Assembly: GCA_004151065.3 (NCBI GenBank)
Contig: NWUY0300030918.1
Span: 1-13,185, forward strand
Direction of reading: 5' to 3'
Origin: Larix sibirica
Lineage: Eukaryota; Streptophyta; Pinopsida; Pinales; Pinaceae
DNA: 13,185 bases
Below the pieces are notes generated by a model. The model ran no database searches, was not told the DNA's origin, and worked only from the letters and a program-made list of their open reading frames with translations. Position numbers and translations under genes: made by a program. Below, piece after piece: positions 1-8,544 of this stretch; positions within the stretch are counted from its first letter, which is position 1, and each line of letters opens with the position of its first letter.

Positions 1-56
1 GTTGGTAAATGCATGTGTTATGTGTGTGGATGAGATGCAAATGTATTTATTTCCTA
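1..56. repeat. Truncated first copy of a 354-bp tandem duplication
   Basis: Bases 1-31 are identical to 325-355, and bases 35-56 are identical to 389-410. Between these blocks the first copy lacks about 30 bp that are present in the second copy and, in diverged form, in the distant right copy near 11220-11250, so the loss is in the first copy. The duplicated unit runs from about 57 to 410, and most of its first copy lies outside the window. Near-perfect identity here, against roughly nine in ten between the two 2 kb copies, suggests a later, local event. Confidence 0.85.
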
Positions 57-480
57 GTATAATGGGTTATGGGTTGAGAGATAGAAGCCTGTAAGTGTTT
101 TCCTTCGCCTTGGTGGACTCATAGCTTGACTTGGGGGTGTAATCTCATCAGAAATAGTATATTCTAGATATAGTACCTATGATTGGGTGGAAAATGGCAC
201 TTACATAGCTAGTTGTTTGGATCTTTATTCCAAATAAGTATTCTCTTATATCTGATCTATGCTTGATTTGTTATTTGTTATTTGAATCTGCAATGTTGCT
301 ATGATTATGCCTGTGATGATTTATGTTGGTAAATGCATGTGTTATGTGTGTGGATTGAGGTAAATTCCATTGTTTATATATTATGCATATGCAAATGTAT
401 TTATTTCCTATTATGGATCATATGTGGCCCTCATACTAAATTTAGAACTCGAAATCTGTTCCTATCCCGAAATTGGTTCC

Positions 481-1195
481 TATAATTTTATTTGATGGAT
501 GAGGACATTACAAAAGATGTCATAGAAAGATTCTATGTGGTGATTCAAGGCCTTTTTTTGTGCCTTCAACCTTACAAGGTACCTTTAGGTTATGAGGCTT
601 GAGTTTCCTCCCCAAACCATATTCAAGGAAAACATACTCTTACCTAAACCTGAAAACCTCCTAATGGTTCCCATATTCCAACTAAAAGGGACATGATACT
701 CTCAAGGAATTAGGTGTGGTGGTCCAAGGCATTGTTCTTGGAGTTGGATGTCTGAAAGCTTACTTTAGGTCCTAAGGCTTGATTTTCCTCCATCGACCAT
801 GTCTACCACCCCATGAGCCATCCTTGGTGCTCAAAACATTCTAATGGTGTCCATATAGTAACTTGAAGGAAAAATATCCCATAGAGGGGTCATATATGGT
901 GGTTAGAGGCCTCATTGATGGCTATTGAGTCATATAAGCTAATTTTTAGGCATAATGCACAAGTTTCATCACCTAATCTTGGTCCAATCCTTCATAGTAA
1001 TACATAGTTTCCCCAAAACCCTAATGGTGCCAACATGCTCACTATGAGGCAAATGATACACTTGTGAGGTTGTACGTGTGGTTTTGAGGTGTTGTTGTCC
1101 ACCTTGTATGAACAAAATATTCCTCTAGGGACCCTTTGACCTATATCTTATGCTTAAATATTTTAATGGTGCACATAACTATACCATGCAAAATA
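481..1195. repeat. Degenerate ~180-bp tandem array, four units (left)
   Basis: Two independent landmarks recur with the same spacing. The octamer CTAATGGT starts at 661, 841 and 1021, with a variant (TTAATGGT) at 1163. A GTGGT/ATGGT core followed by a GG(C/T)-containing motif starts at 537, 716, 896 and 1077. Units are about 481-660, 661-840, 841-1020 and 1021-1195, the last with an internal deletion of about 40 bp. Units are diverged from one another, more than the left array is from the right array, so the array predates the 2 kb duplication. The unit length resembles plant satellite and nucleosome repeat lengths, but the array is short and embedded in a dispersed repeat. Confidence 0.8.
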
Positions 1196-1225
1196 GTCAT
1201 AATAGAGCATGCATGTTCATGCAAT

Positions 1226-1290
1226 GTGCGCACACTTTAGAACATGCACACACTTTGGAACACAAATGCACATGCTTTGGAACACACATA
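1226..1290. repeat. ~20-bp tandem repeat, three units
   Basis: Three successive units share the pattern TGC-(A/G)CA-(C/T)-(A/G)-CTTT-(A/G)-GAACA and start near 1227, 1245 and 1267. The right copy has only two units (near 12030-12070), so the copy number differs between the two 2 kb copies. Confidence 0.65.
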
Positions 1291-1940
1291 CTTTCTTGTA
1301 GGGCATGTGTGGTTCTTTAATTCAAGTTTTTTAGCACCAGTGATCATTCCTAATTGTGTTTGTTGACTTGATTACTTTGGATTATGTTCGAAATGAAAAG
1401 TTGGTGGTTTGGGTTGCAAAAACATCAAAATCTCCATTTTTACATTATTTTTATATAGGCTACACAAATCCTTCATCGATGATGAAAGTGCACACACATA
1501 TTCATCAATGTAGATTCCAAATATATAATTAAAAAAATAATAATATTGTTTTCTATTTTTACTTTATTTTTGTCTTGATATGTATAAAAATATAAAAATA
1601 TATATGTTTAATGTTCATGCTATAACTTTATCTCATTTGACCCATTTTTAAAATAAATTATACTACTCTAGTACATATAAATATCTACAAGCTAAAAAAT
1701 ATTATTTGATTATGTTAATACCATCATACCTTGGACTAACACATGATCTCATAATTTTAGGGATATAATGTCTTCCATAATTTAAAAAATATATAAAATT
1801 AATATTCTAAATTTTCTTACACAAGAACAATTCATTATCTCCAATTATATATTTTTTTTAACAAAATTATATTATTAGGCATTCAACACCTACACTAAAA
1901 TGAATAAATACATTATATTTTTAATGAAAAATAACATACA

Positions 1941-2041
1941 AATGTTATAAAAATCCAATTTAATATAAAAAAAAATGTTATAAAAATCCAATTTAATGTA
2001 AAAAAAAAATGTTATAAAAATCCAATTTAATATAAAAAAAA
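1941..2041. repeat. 33-34 bp AT-rich tandem repeat, three units, left copy only
   Basis: The motif AATGTTATAAAAATCCAATT begins at 1941, 1974 and 2008, each unit ending in a run of A. The matching place in the right copy (about 12550-12595) holds one unit, so the expansion happened in the left copy. Related but more diverged AATCCATAAAA segments follow to about 2090. Repeated A-runs suggest replication slippage. Confidence 0.85.
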
Positions 2042-2272
2042 AATCCATAAAAAAATGCAATTTAATATGTACAAAAAAATCCATAAAACTTCTATACTAT
2101 GGAAACTAATTAAATTTCCTACACTTATTTTTCTTACACTACATTCCGATTCATTATTTAAGTAGTTCGAATTGTCACTTGGCATTAAATTTTGAGAGCA
2201 TTGTATATGTTGTTTTGAATGTGGCAATGTCGAATGACATAAACATATACTTGAGCTATTTGGATGAATGAT

Positions 2273-2284
2273 AACATGTCAAGA
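2273..2284. repeat. Left target-site duplication of the LINE (12 bp)
   Basis: The sequence AACATGTCAAGA occurs here and again at 8884-8895, directly after the poly(A) tail. The LINE-free right copy carries one version at 12777-12788 with a single difference. The first two A bases could belong to the tail, so the duplication is 10-12 bp. Length and position are as expected for target-primed reverse transcription. Confidence 0.9.
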
Positions 2285-2836
2285 TTGATAATGTTGAATA
2301 CGTGTACTGTGTACACAAATATTGAATTTTGAAGGCTGAGATGTAGAATGTAATGTATCTGTACCAAGGAACAGGAGATCAATGGAAACCCTAGGTTACG
2401 GCGGCCGAAACCACTTCTCCGGTGGGAGACGACCTGGTTCGACAGTGCTTGATGGCCTCTGTAATCTTTCTGCTCTCGGTTGACTTCCTTTGCTGGTTTC
2501 CGGGCTTTTTTCCTGCTGGGTTTTTTCGTTGGATGGTTTTTTCTGTCGGCTGTCAGTTCTCAGCTTGGTGTTTGGTTTTATCTTGTTTTCTTTTAGTTTT
2601 TTCCTCACTGAAGTCAAACCTGCAGTCCGCTTGCAGGTCTAGTACCAGCCAATATAAAAAAGTGGGAAGTTTGGTGTTTTTTTTACTGTTTTCTTTGACC
2701 TTTGATGGTTCTTCTTGGTGGGTTTTTCTCCTTTGGCTTTATCTGGGGTCACGGGTCTTGTTTGCGCTGTTTACTACCTTTCTTGACTTTTCCCATTTAT
2801 GCTGGGAGGGTGTGTGTGGGATTTTTTGTTTTCTAG
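2285..2836 (+). other. LINE 5' leader (5' UTR with likely internal promoter region)
   Basis: The first ~95 bases are AT-rich and include a perfect 6-bp inverted repeat with a 3-base loop (2302-2316). From about 2385 the composition changes to GC-rich and then very T-rich on the plus strand. An ATG at 2452 opens a frame running to 2901 that overlaps the start of ORF1. Its product would be an F/W/L-rich string that merely reflects the T-rich DNA, so I do not call it a gene. LINEs of this type usually carry an internal promoter in this region, but I recognise no specific element here. Confidence 0.6.
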
Positions 2837-4429
2837 ATGGATTTTTTGGACACAGCTTCTTTTCGGGTGGTGACGAACCCGGCTTTGGAGGTGGTATTTG
2901 AAAACTTGGGGGGATTGGCGCAGGATGTGGGGGGGGTGGGCATTAACTCTCCACATTCGTCACCCTCGGACGTGCTTCACTCTTCTCCGATTTTGTCGGG
3001 CGGGCCAAGGCATTTTTCCCCAGCTAATTCCCAAGACCGTAGTGCACCTACTTTACCCTTTGAGCCTGTTAAAAAGGGACATGCCCTTTGCATCCTGGGA
3101 AAGGATGTGACCAGTGATATGGTGATGGCACTTTCTGAATGTGCACTGGTGGGGAAATTTGAATACATAACACTTGGAAGACCGAAACTGCTGGAGTGGA
3201 TTCGAAGGATCTGGAAGCCTTTCATCAAGAATATCCTGCGGGTAGTGATGCTCTCAAACGAGTGGATCCTCTTTCATTTTCTCATTGTGGAAGACCGGGA
3301 AAATATTGAATGGCATTTTTGGGTACTTGGGTATGGCTCACTTGTGCTTTCTTGTTGGTATGTTGGTTTCGATCCTCGAAAGGAAAAACTCAAGATTCGT
3401 CATCTGTGGGTACTTCTTCCGGGTTTACCCTTGCACTGTTGGTCATTGAAGGGTTTCAAAGCTATCGCCGGGTCCATTGGTCGTTTCATTATGTTGGAGG
3501 AGGATTTTCTTTGTGGTTCTAATCGGTGTATGCCGTGTATTATGGTGGAAATCGATACATCGGAGGGTTTACTTAGTGAATTGGAAGTCCTGTGGGAAGG
3601 AGGATCCTTCATCCAGGTCTTAGACTACTGGCGGGTTTTGTTCAAATGCCATGCCTGCCACGACATGGGTCATCCTAAGCATCGGTTCCTGGCTCGTCGA
3701 AATTCTAGTGAGAGGAAGCTGGATGGGGGACCGCTCGTTCCCCCTCGGTCGCATGAAGTGGAGGGTATTGAGCCACTGGAGCCATTTCTCCCTTTGGATC
3801 GGGAATCGGCCTCAGACCTGTTGGGTAAGTTCATTTCTTCGATGACCACCATCTTAAAATTTCTGTCAAAGGAGGATGTTGTTGCGGCTTTGTCACTGGA
3901 TTCTTTATCTTCAAGACTACCTTCTCCTCCATTTGATTCCCCTCTGGCAGAGCCCTCCCCCGACTCCCTTCCCTCGGTCGATGTTCCTTCTCCCACTCAG
4001 ATTTTATCTCCGATTTCACCTGCTGGTTATGTGGGTTTGGGGTTGGTCTCCCTCAGTGAATTCCCTCCCCTTCCTTCGCCCCGTAGACCTTCTTTAGATA
4101 TTTCTATCTCTCCCTCCCCTCTGTGTGACTTCGAGCCCCCTGCTCCTCCTTGTCCTTCCCTGACCGCTGCGTGTAGCTCCATTCCTGTCTACGCTGCCAC
4201 CTTACAACCGGATCCCTCCATTATCCCCATCCAGTCTGTTGACTTTGGTAATGTGACTATCCGCAAATCTAAGCGTGGGCCTAAGGTAAAAAAAGAAGCT
4301 CGAGGAGCAGTTTTCACACCTCCTATCTCTTCACTGTTCGACCGGGGTTTGCCGGTTGATCCTTTGGTGCATTGTTCCGATTCTGGGGCTCTTAGAGAAA
4401 GTGCGACCCTCTCTGAGGTTACCTCATGA
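2837..4429 (+). CDS. LINE ORF1: DUF4283/zinc-knuckle nucleic-acid-binding protein
   Basis: This is a 530-residue open frame with no internal stop. The ATG directly follows an in-frame TAG (2834-2836), so it cannot extend upstream. Residues ~85-230 resemble DUF4283, with a W-x-L-G core, a W-x-x-GFDP stretch and the LPGLP motif near residue 195. A zinc knuckle follows at 271-284: C271, C274 and H279 are present, but the fourth ligand position is F284 (codon TTC at 3686-3688), so the CCHC is incomplete. Residues ~375-470 are rich in Pro and Ser, and ~475-490 form a basic K/R cluster that may bind nucleic acid or act as a nuclear signal. In this family ORF1 is thought to coat the element RNA. The stop overlaps the ORF2 start as ATGA. 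It is a transposon protein, not a host gene, and activity is doubtful. Confidence 0.85.
   Translation: MDFLDTASFRVVTNPALEVVFENLGGLAQDVGGVGINSPHSSPSDVLHSSPILSGGPRHFSPANSQDRSAPTLPFEPVKKGHALCILGKDVTSDMVMALSECALVGKFEYITLGRPKLLEWIRRIWKPFIKNILRVVMLSNEWILFHFLIVEDRENIEWHFWVLGYGSLVLSCWYVGFDPRKEKLKIRHLWVLLPGLPLHCWSLKGFKAIAGSIGRFIMLEEDFLCGSNRCMPCIMVEIDTSEGLLSELEVLWEGGSFIQVLDYWRVLFKCHACHDMGHPKHRFLARRNSSERKLDGGPLVPPRSHEVEGIEPLEPFLPLDRESASDLLGKFISSMTTILKFLSKEDVVAALSLDSLSSRLPSPPFDSPLAEPSPDSLPSVDVPSPTQILSPISPAGYVGLGLVSLSEFPPLPSPRRPSLDISISPSPLCDFEPPAPPCPSLTAACSSIPVYAATLQPDPSIIPIQSVDFGNVTIRKSKRGPKVKKEARGAVFTPPISSLFDRGLPVDPLVHCSDSGALRESATLSEVTS
3647..3688 (+). other. Degenerate CCHC zinc knuckle of ORF1
   Basis: The translated motif CHACHDMGHPKHRF fits C-x2-C-x4-H-x4-C except that the last ligand is Phe. 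A single G-to-T change from TGC to TTC would explain this, if the ancestor had Cys as the family normally does. Three of four zinc ligands remain. Confidence 0.8.
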
Positions 4430-5100
4430 ACCTATTGTCCCTCAATGTGCGTGGACTGGGCACGGGTCCTAAATCGGTTGCCATTAAATGTCTTTTTTCT
4501 CTTTTGAACCCTCAAATCATCCTACTACAAGAAACCATGACCTCTTCCTTGTCTGCGGTGTCCACTTTCCTTCACCTCAAGCCGGGTTGGCTGGTTGTTG
4601 GGACGGATTCTTAGGGTCTTTCGGGGGGAACCCTGGTAGCATGGAACCCAGATTTCGCTAATTTCAAGGCTCTTATCTCTCCTGCAGGTATATTATTGAC
4701 TGGATCGATTAAGGGTTCCCCCCATCAACTTTGTATTATTAATGTTTATGGCCCATATCGAGGCAGAAAGGACTTCTGGGACCAGGTGACAACTTCTGGT
4801 ATTCTTCGTGAGAGATATTTGATTGTTGTTGGGGACCTCAATTTCACTACCTCCTTGGATGAAATTTGGGGGAATGGAAGGCATTTGGATCCCCTGGCGG
4901 ATTACTTTCTCAATATTTTCGACGAGGCCTGTCTGTTGGATATCAAACTGGCTGTTCTGGGTCCTACCTAGTCAAATCGATGGACAGGTGTGGACGGGAT
5001 TGCTAAGCGGTTGGATAGGTTTTACGCCTCTGAGCCTTTGTGTGACGTAGTTCATCGACTTCGCTCTTGGTCCTACTCGGTGGGTTTTTCGAATCACTGG
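4426..5100 (+). pseudogene. APE-type endonuclease domain of ORF2, inactivated
   Basis: The domain would nick the genomic target for priming. Visible family positions: N7 in LSLNVRG, E36 in LQET, Y108 in NVYGP, D137 and N139 in VGDLNF, and D197 in the LDRF motif. The terminal Ser-Asp-His motif reads Ser-Asn-His at 222-224 (AAT at 5092-5094), losing a conserved acidic residue. Stops fall at codon 63, just before the SGG motif, and at codon 182, where the family normally has Trp before S/T-N-R. Either stop alone would remove most of the protein. Confidence 0.88.
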
Positions 5101-5643
5101 GCTATTGTCCTACGGCTTGATTTTGATACTTCTTCCCACTCTTACCCATTTAAATTTAATGCGGGGTGGTTGGAGGATGGCGATTTTTGCTCACTGATTT
5201 CCACTACATGGGACTCACTGGTCTCGGACTCTGCCAGGTCTACATTATTATCTTTCTCAAAGAAATTTGCTAAGCTTGGTAAGGTGATGAAGACTTGGGA
5301 CAGGGATCATAAATTGGCATTGGATGGAGAGTTGCAGGTTATTGAAGAGAGGATTCAGTCTCTCTCCGTTATTGAAGATCCGGATTTTTTCTCAAAGGAA
5401 CGTAGCATCGAACTTGCTGCTTTGGAGACTAAGAAGCAAAAGATTCTTCTGTTTCAGGAAGAAACTTGGTGACTTAAAAGTCACGCTGTGTGGCTTCGTG
5501 CAGGGGATAAGAATACTCGTTTTTTTCAAAAGTTTGCTAATCAGTGTAGAATGTTAAATTCTATTTGGGAACTTTCGGTGGACGGGGTGTCTATATGCGA
5601 TCAGTTTGGACTCAAGCTTGTTGCGGAGAAACATTTTAAGGGT

Positions 5644-5703
5644 ATTTTTCTCGCCCGGGTCTGACCCTTGGCTGCTTAAACAACTTGAAGTCGTGAAATT
5701 TTT
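5644..5703 (+). other. Compensated frameshift pair in ORF2
   Basis: Frame 1 hits TGA (5662), TAA (5677) and TGA (5686) here. In the +1 frame the same DNA reads SPGSDPWLLKQLEVVK, which fits the linker before the reverse transcriptase of plant LINEs. Frame 1 resumes at the Pro-Arg-Tyr-Phe codons from 5704. One inserted base near the T-run at 5644-5650 and one missing T in the run at 5699-5703 explain this. Both sit in homopolymers, so a sequencing error is a possible alternative. Confidence 0.75.
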
Positions 5704-5724
5704 CCTCGTTATTTCAGTGAGGAG

Positions 5725-6645
5725 GATTGTTTGGAGATTGGTAGAAAGGTTGAGAAAGCTGAAGTTTATAAAACACTTAAATGCTTTGCCCGGGAAAAGA
5801 GCCCAGGGCCGGATGGGATCCCTGTCGAATTTTACATTCACTTTTTTGACCTTATTGGGGATGATCTGACGAAGGCTGTGGAGGACTCTCGTGTCAGAGC
5901 TTTGGTGCTAGCTTCTATTAATTCGACCTTTCTTACTCTTATTCCGAAGAAGGATCGTCCTGTTGATTTCAATGATTACAGACCTATTTCGTTGTGCAAT
6001 CTACTATACAAAATTGTCTCGAAGATTATTGTTGAGAGGATTAAAACCTACTTGGAAAGGAATATTTCACCTGAACAGTTTGGATTCTTGCCGGGCCGAT
6101 AGATCTATGATGCGGTTGGCTTGGATCAGGAAGGCCTACATTCTATTAATTTAAAACATATGGATGCTTTGGTACTTAAGCTCGATCTTGTTAAAGCTTA
6201 TGATCGCTTAGATTGGACCTTCCCGCGATTAATATTTATTCAGATTGGGCTCTCGGTGGAGATAGCTGACTGGATCATGGCTTGCATATCCTCGGTGAAC
6301 TACTCGGTTCTTATCAATGGCTCACCCTCGGCCTCTTTCGATGGGCGGAGTGGCATTCGTCAGGGTTGTTCTCTTTCACCCTACCTTTTTATTCTGGCAA
6401 TTGAGGGGCTCAGTCTCATGATCCGAGATGCTAAGGCGCAGGGACACATTCAGGGTATAAAGGTGGCTAGTGCTTGCTATCTTACTCATTCCCTCTTTGT
6501 TGACGATGTCCTACTGTTTGGTATGGATACACTGTTGGAATGGAACAAGTATAAGGTTATTATTGAGGATTTCTGCTTGGATTCTAGAATGGAGGTGAGT
6601 ACTCCTAAGTCTACTATTGTTTACCAGGTCTCCTGTCCGGCTACA
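5725..6645 (+). pseudogene. Reverse transcriptase domain of ORF2
   Basis: Motifs appear in the order expected for non-LTR reverse transcriptases: SPGPDG (459-464), LIPKKD near 505-510, NDYRPISL (516-523), QFGFLPGR (551-558), KLDLVKAYDR with catalytic D587, IRQGCSLSPYLF (644-655), and the active-site box FVDD (691-694) with both Asp residues D693 and D694. The usual box is F/Y-A-D-D, so V692 is a probable Ala-to-Val change. The TAG at codon 559 directly follows the FLPGR motif and splits the domain before all catalytic Asp residues. Confidence 0.92.
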
Positions 6646-7515
6646 CTTCACTCCCTTCAGTATTTATTACCTTATAAGTGGGTGGAGTTACCTGTGGGTT
6701 TACGTTATCTGGGTTTCATGTTGAAGCCGAATGGTTACTCTCTCCTTGACTGGAATTGGCTCATTCAGAAGGTTCAAACCCGTATTAATGCATGGTCCTC
6801 TTGGTGGCTCTGTCTGGGAGGTCAGGTTATTCTCATTAACTCAGTGCTGCTGAGAATTCCTGTCTACTGGTTCTCTCTTTTCTGTATACCCCGGGGCATC
6901 CTGACCTCTTTGCGTAGAGTCATCTTTAATTTTCTCTGGGCTGGTTGTAGTGACGGCTTTAAGTTTCATTTATCTTCGTGGGATACTCTCTCCCTTCCTT
7001 TCAAGTTTAGGGGTTGGGGGATAAAGCATTTGCATTATTTCAATTTGGCACTGTGTGCTAAAAGTCTCTGGTGCGCTCTTTTTGCTGGATTTTTGTGGGG
7101 GCAGGTTATTAAAATGAAGTACTGCAAAAGGCTCCCGATTTCTGGACTCCTTCGGAATCGCTCTTCTTGGACGACGGCTGTCTCCACTATTTGGCGTAGC
7201 CTTATTAACACCTTGCCTTTGATTAGGAGTTCTATTGCTTGGGACGTTGGTCGAGGCACGTAGATTGAGGTTGGGGTGGATGCCATTTGTGGCTGTAGCG
7301 AGTCTGTGATACTTTCTCCAGCTCTGGTGCGTTCTCTGCATGATCGGAACGTGTATGTTCTTAAAAATATTTACATCTCTGAGGGGGTTTCTGGCTCCTC
7401 TTTGAAGAGTTTGGTGGATCTTCAGTTGAGTGGCTCCTTGGCAGTGGAATGGGATTTTTATGTTCGTCTGCTATACAGTGCTGGGATCTCCTTGACAGAT
7501 AAAGAAGACAGACCT

Positions 7516-7806
7516 GTTTGGTCTTACAATGTGACAGATGGGTCGGTCATGGCGGCGTTGGCCTATTCTTGCTTTATCTCTCGACCTTCTGATGAGAGTA
7601 TTCCATGGTGGATATCATGGATTTGGAAACTTGGTTGTCCATTTAAGATTAAACTTTTCTTATGGTTGGGACTCCATGATAAGATACTTACATGGCCTAA
7701 TTTATTGAAGCGGGGCTTCAGCGGTCCAAGCCACTGTGTTTTGTGCTTGAGGGATGGTGAATCTACCTCACATTTATTTTGTTCATGTCCATTTATGGTG
7801 CAGACA
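7516..7806 (+). pseudogene. zf-RVT zinc-binding domain of ORF2
   Basis: Residues ~1031-1125 match the zf-RVT domain found downstream of the RT in plant LINEs: a VWSYN start, the W-x-x-x-W...CPFKIKLFLW core and a zinc motif with C1104, C1107, H1116 and C1121 (H-L-F-x-x-C). All four likely zinc ligands are kept. The segment between the stops at codons 946 and 1263 is open. Its exact role in the retrotransposition complex is not firmly known. Confidence 0.82.
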
Positions 7807-8094
7807 CTTGTCTTCCTCTCAGCACATTACAAGCTCCGGGCTTGTGGTACAGGGTCCTCATTTAATGAATTGTTGTTGATCAGGAGACGCTGCCATGGGA
7901 AGAAAGCTCTCATTTACTGTCTATGTTGTTGGTTTATCTGGAAAGAATGTAATGCAGCGATTTTCAACGATCGGGTTCCCTCATCTGGGCATGTGGCTGC
8001 ACTGAGGATTGCTCTCTTAAGTGCTTGTGGGGGTCTCCCGAAACCTCGACGGGCGCCAGTGGTGGTCTGGGATCCGGGGATCTATCCATTTCCT

Positions 8095-8460
8095 TATGGG
8101 TACTTCGATGGGGCAGCCCACGCAAATCTGTGTGGGGTAGGTGCAGTCCTATGTGTGAGCCTGGAGCATCATTTCCATCTTTCTTGTGCAGTTGGCATGG
8201 GCACAAACACGTGAGCAGAGCTCATTGCACTCTGGTTATTACTCTGGTTTGCACAGTCCCGTGCTGTTCGGTCCTGTTGGGTATTTGGAGATTCACAATG
8301 CATCATTAACTGGGTTTCTAAAGGAGTGGCTCTCAATGCTATTCACCTTACACACTGGAAAGCTCGGGTAATGGACTTGGTAAAATCTTTCAACTGTATT
8401 CATTTCCAGCATATTTATCGGGTCCATAACTCTACTGCTGATAGTCTATCGAGGAGATCT
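8095..8460 (+). pseudogene. RNase H domain of ORF2, split by a stop
   Basis: The C-terminal RNase H removes RNA from the RNA-DNA hybrid. The four catalytic acids are recognisable: D1228 in YFDGA, E1265 in AEL, D1289 in VFGDS and D1339 in STADSLS. The TGA at codon 1263 falls two codons before E1265, in the conserved N-T-x-A-E-L motif where Arg is usual, so CGA to TGA is the likely change. The rest reads through to the natural TAG at 8542-8544. Confidence 0.88.
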
Positions 8461-8544
8461 GTTGGAGACATGCAGGGAACAGTGCTGTGTGAAGAATGGA
8501 TAGCGGGGAAGCTCATAGGAACTTCTCATATTCCACTCTATTAG

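Larger units (their letters stand above)
57..2284. repeat. Left copy (main part) of a ~2 kb direct repeat
   Basis: From about 61 this stretch aligns in the same orientation with 10916-12788. Examples are the block at 61-110 against 10916-10965 and the block at 641-705 against 11480-11545, where I count about four mismatches. The left copy is longer because the right copy lacks about 40 bp (near 846-885) and about 115 bp (near 1333-1460), and because a 33-bp unit is amplified at 1941-2041. It continues after the LINE at 8884-9000. No open reading frame of note is present. From about 1500 onward it is strongly AT-rich. It may be an LTR of a non-coding retroelement or a segmental duplication; I found no TG...CA ends, primer-binding site or polypurine tract to settle this. 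Confidence 0.88.
4426..8544 (+). pseudogene. LINE ORF2 polyprotein (endonuclease-RT-RNase H), disrupted
   Basis: One reading frame spans about 1,372 codons from the ATG at 4426 to the TAG at 8542-8544. In-frame stops interrupt it at codons 63 (TAG 4612), 182 (TAG 4969), 349 (TGA 5470), 559 (TAG 6100), 946 (TAG 7261) and 1263 (TGA 8212). Between about 5650 and 5700 the protein continues in the next frame: an extra base near 5644-5650 is balanced by a lost base in the T-run at 5699-5703, so the frame is restored after ~17 residues. Protein similarity continues in the same frame after every stop, showing an old intact ORF that decayed in place. Domains in order are APE endonuclease (~1-225), linker, reverse transcriptase (~440-740), thumb/connection, zf-RVT (~1031-1125) and RNase H (~1224-1345). 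ORF2 would supply target nicking, reverse transcription and RNA removal. No piece is likely to work alone. Confidence 0.92.

Noticed and set aside
2330-2345. GCTGAGATGTA shared between the LINE 5' end and its 3' UTR (near 8806)
   Set aside because: An 11-base match without extension on either side is likely chance and does not show terminal repeats.
2422-2901. 159-codon open frame rich in Phe, Trp and Leu upstream of ORF1
   Set aside because: It begins with GTG (first ATG at 2452), reflects T-rich leader DNA, shows no family motif and runs into ORF1 in another frame.
3670-3996. Minus-strand open frame of 108 codons
   Set aside because: It is the complement of the Pro/Ser-rich part of ORF1; its Gly/Glu/Arg-rich product follows from that composition.
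6970-7341. Minus-strand open frame of 123 codons
   Set aside because: It lies antisense to the conserved ORF2 reading frame and has no recognisable motif.
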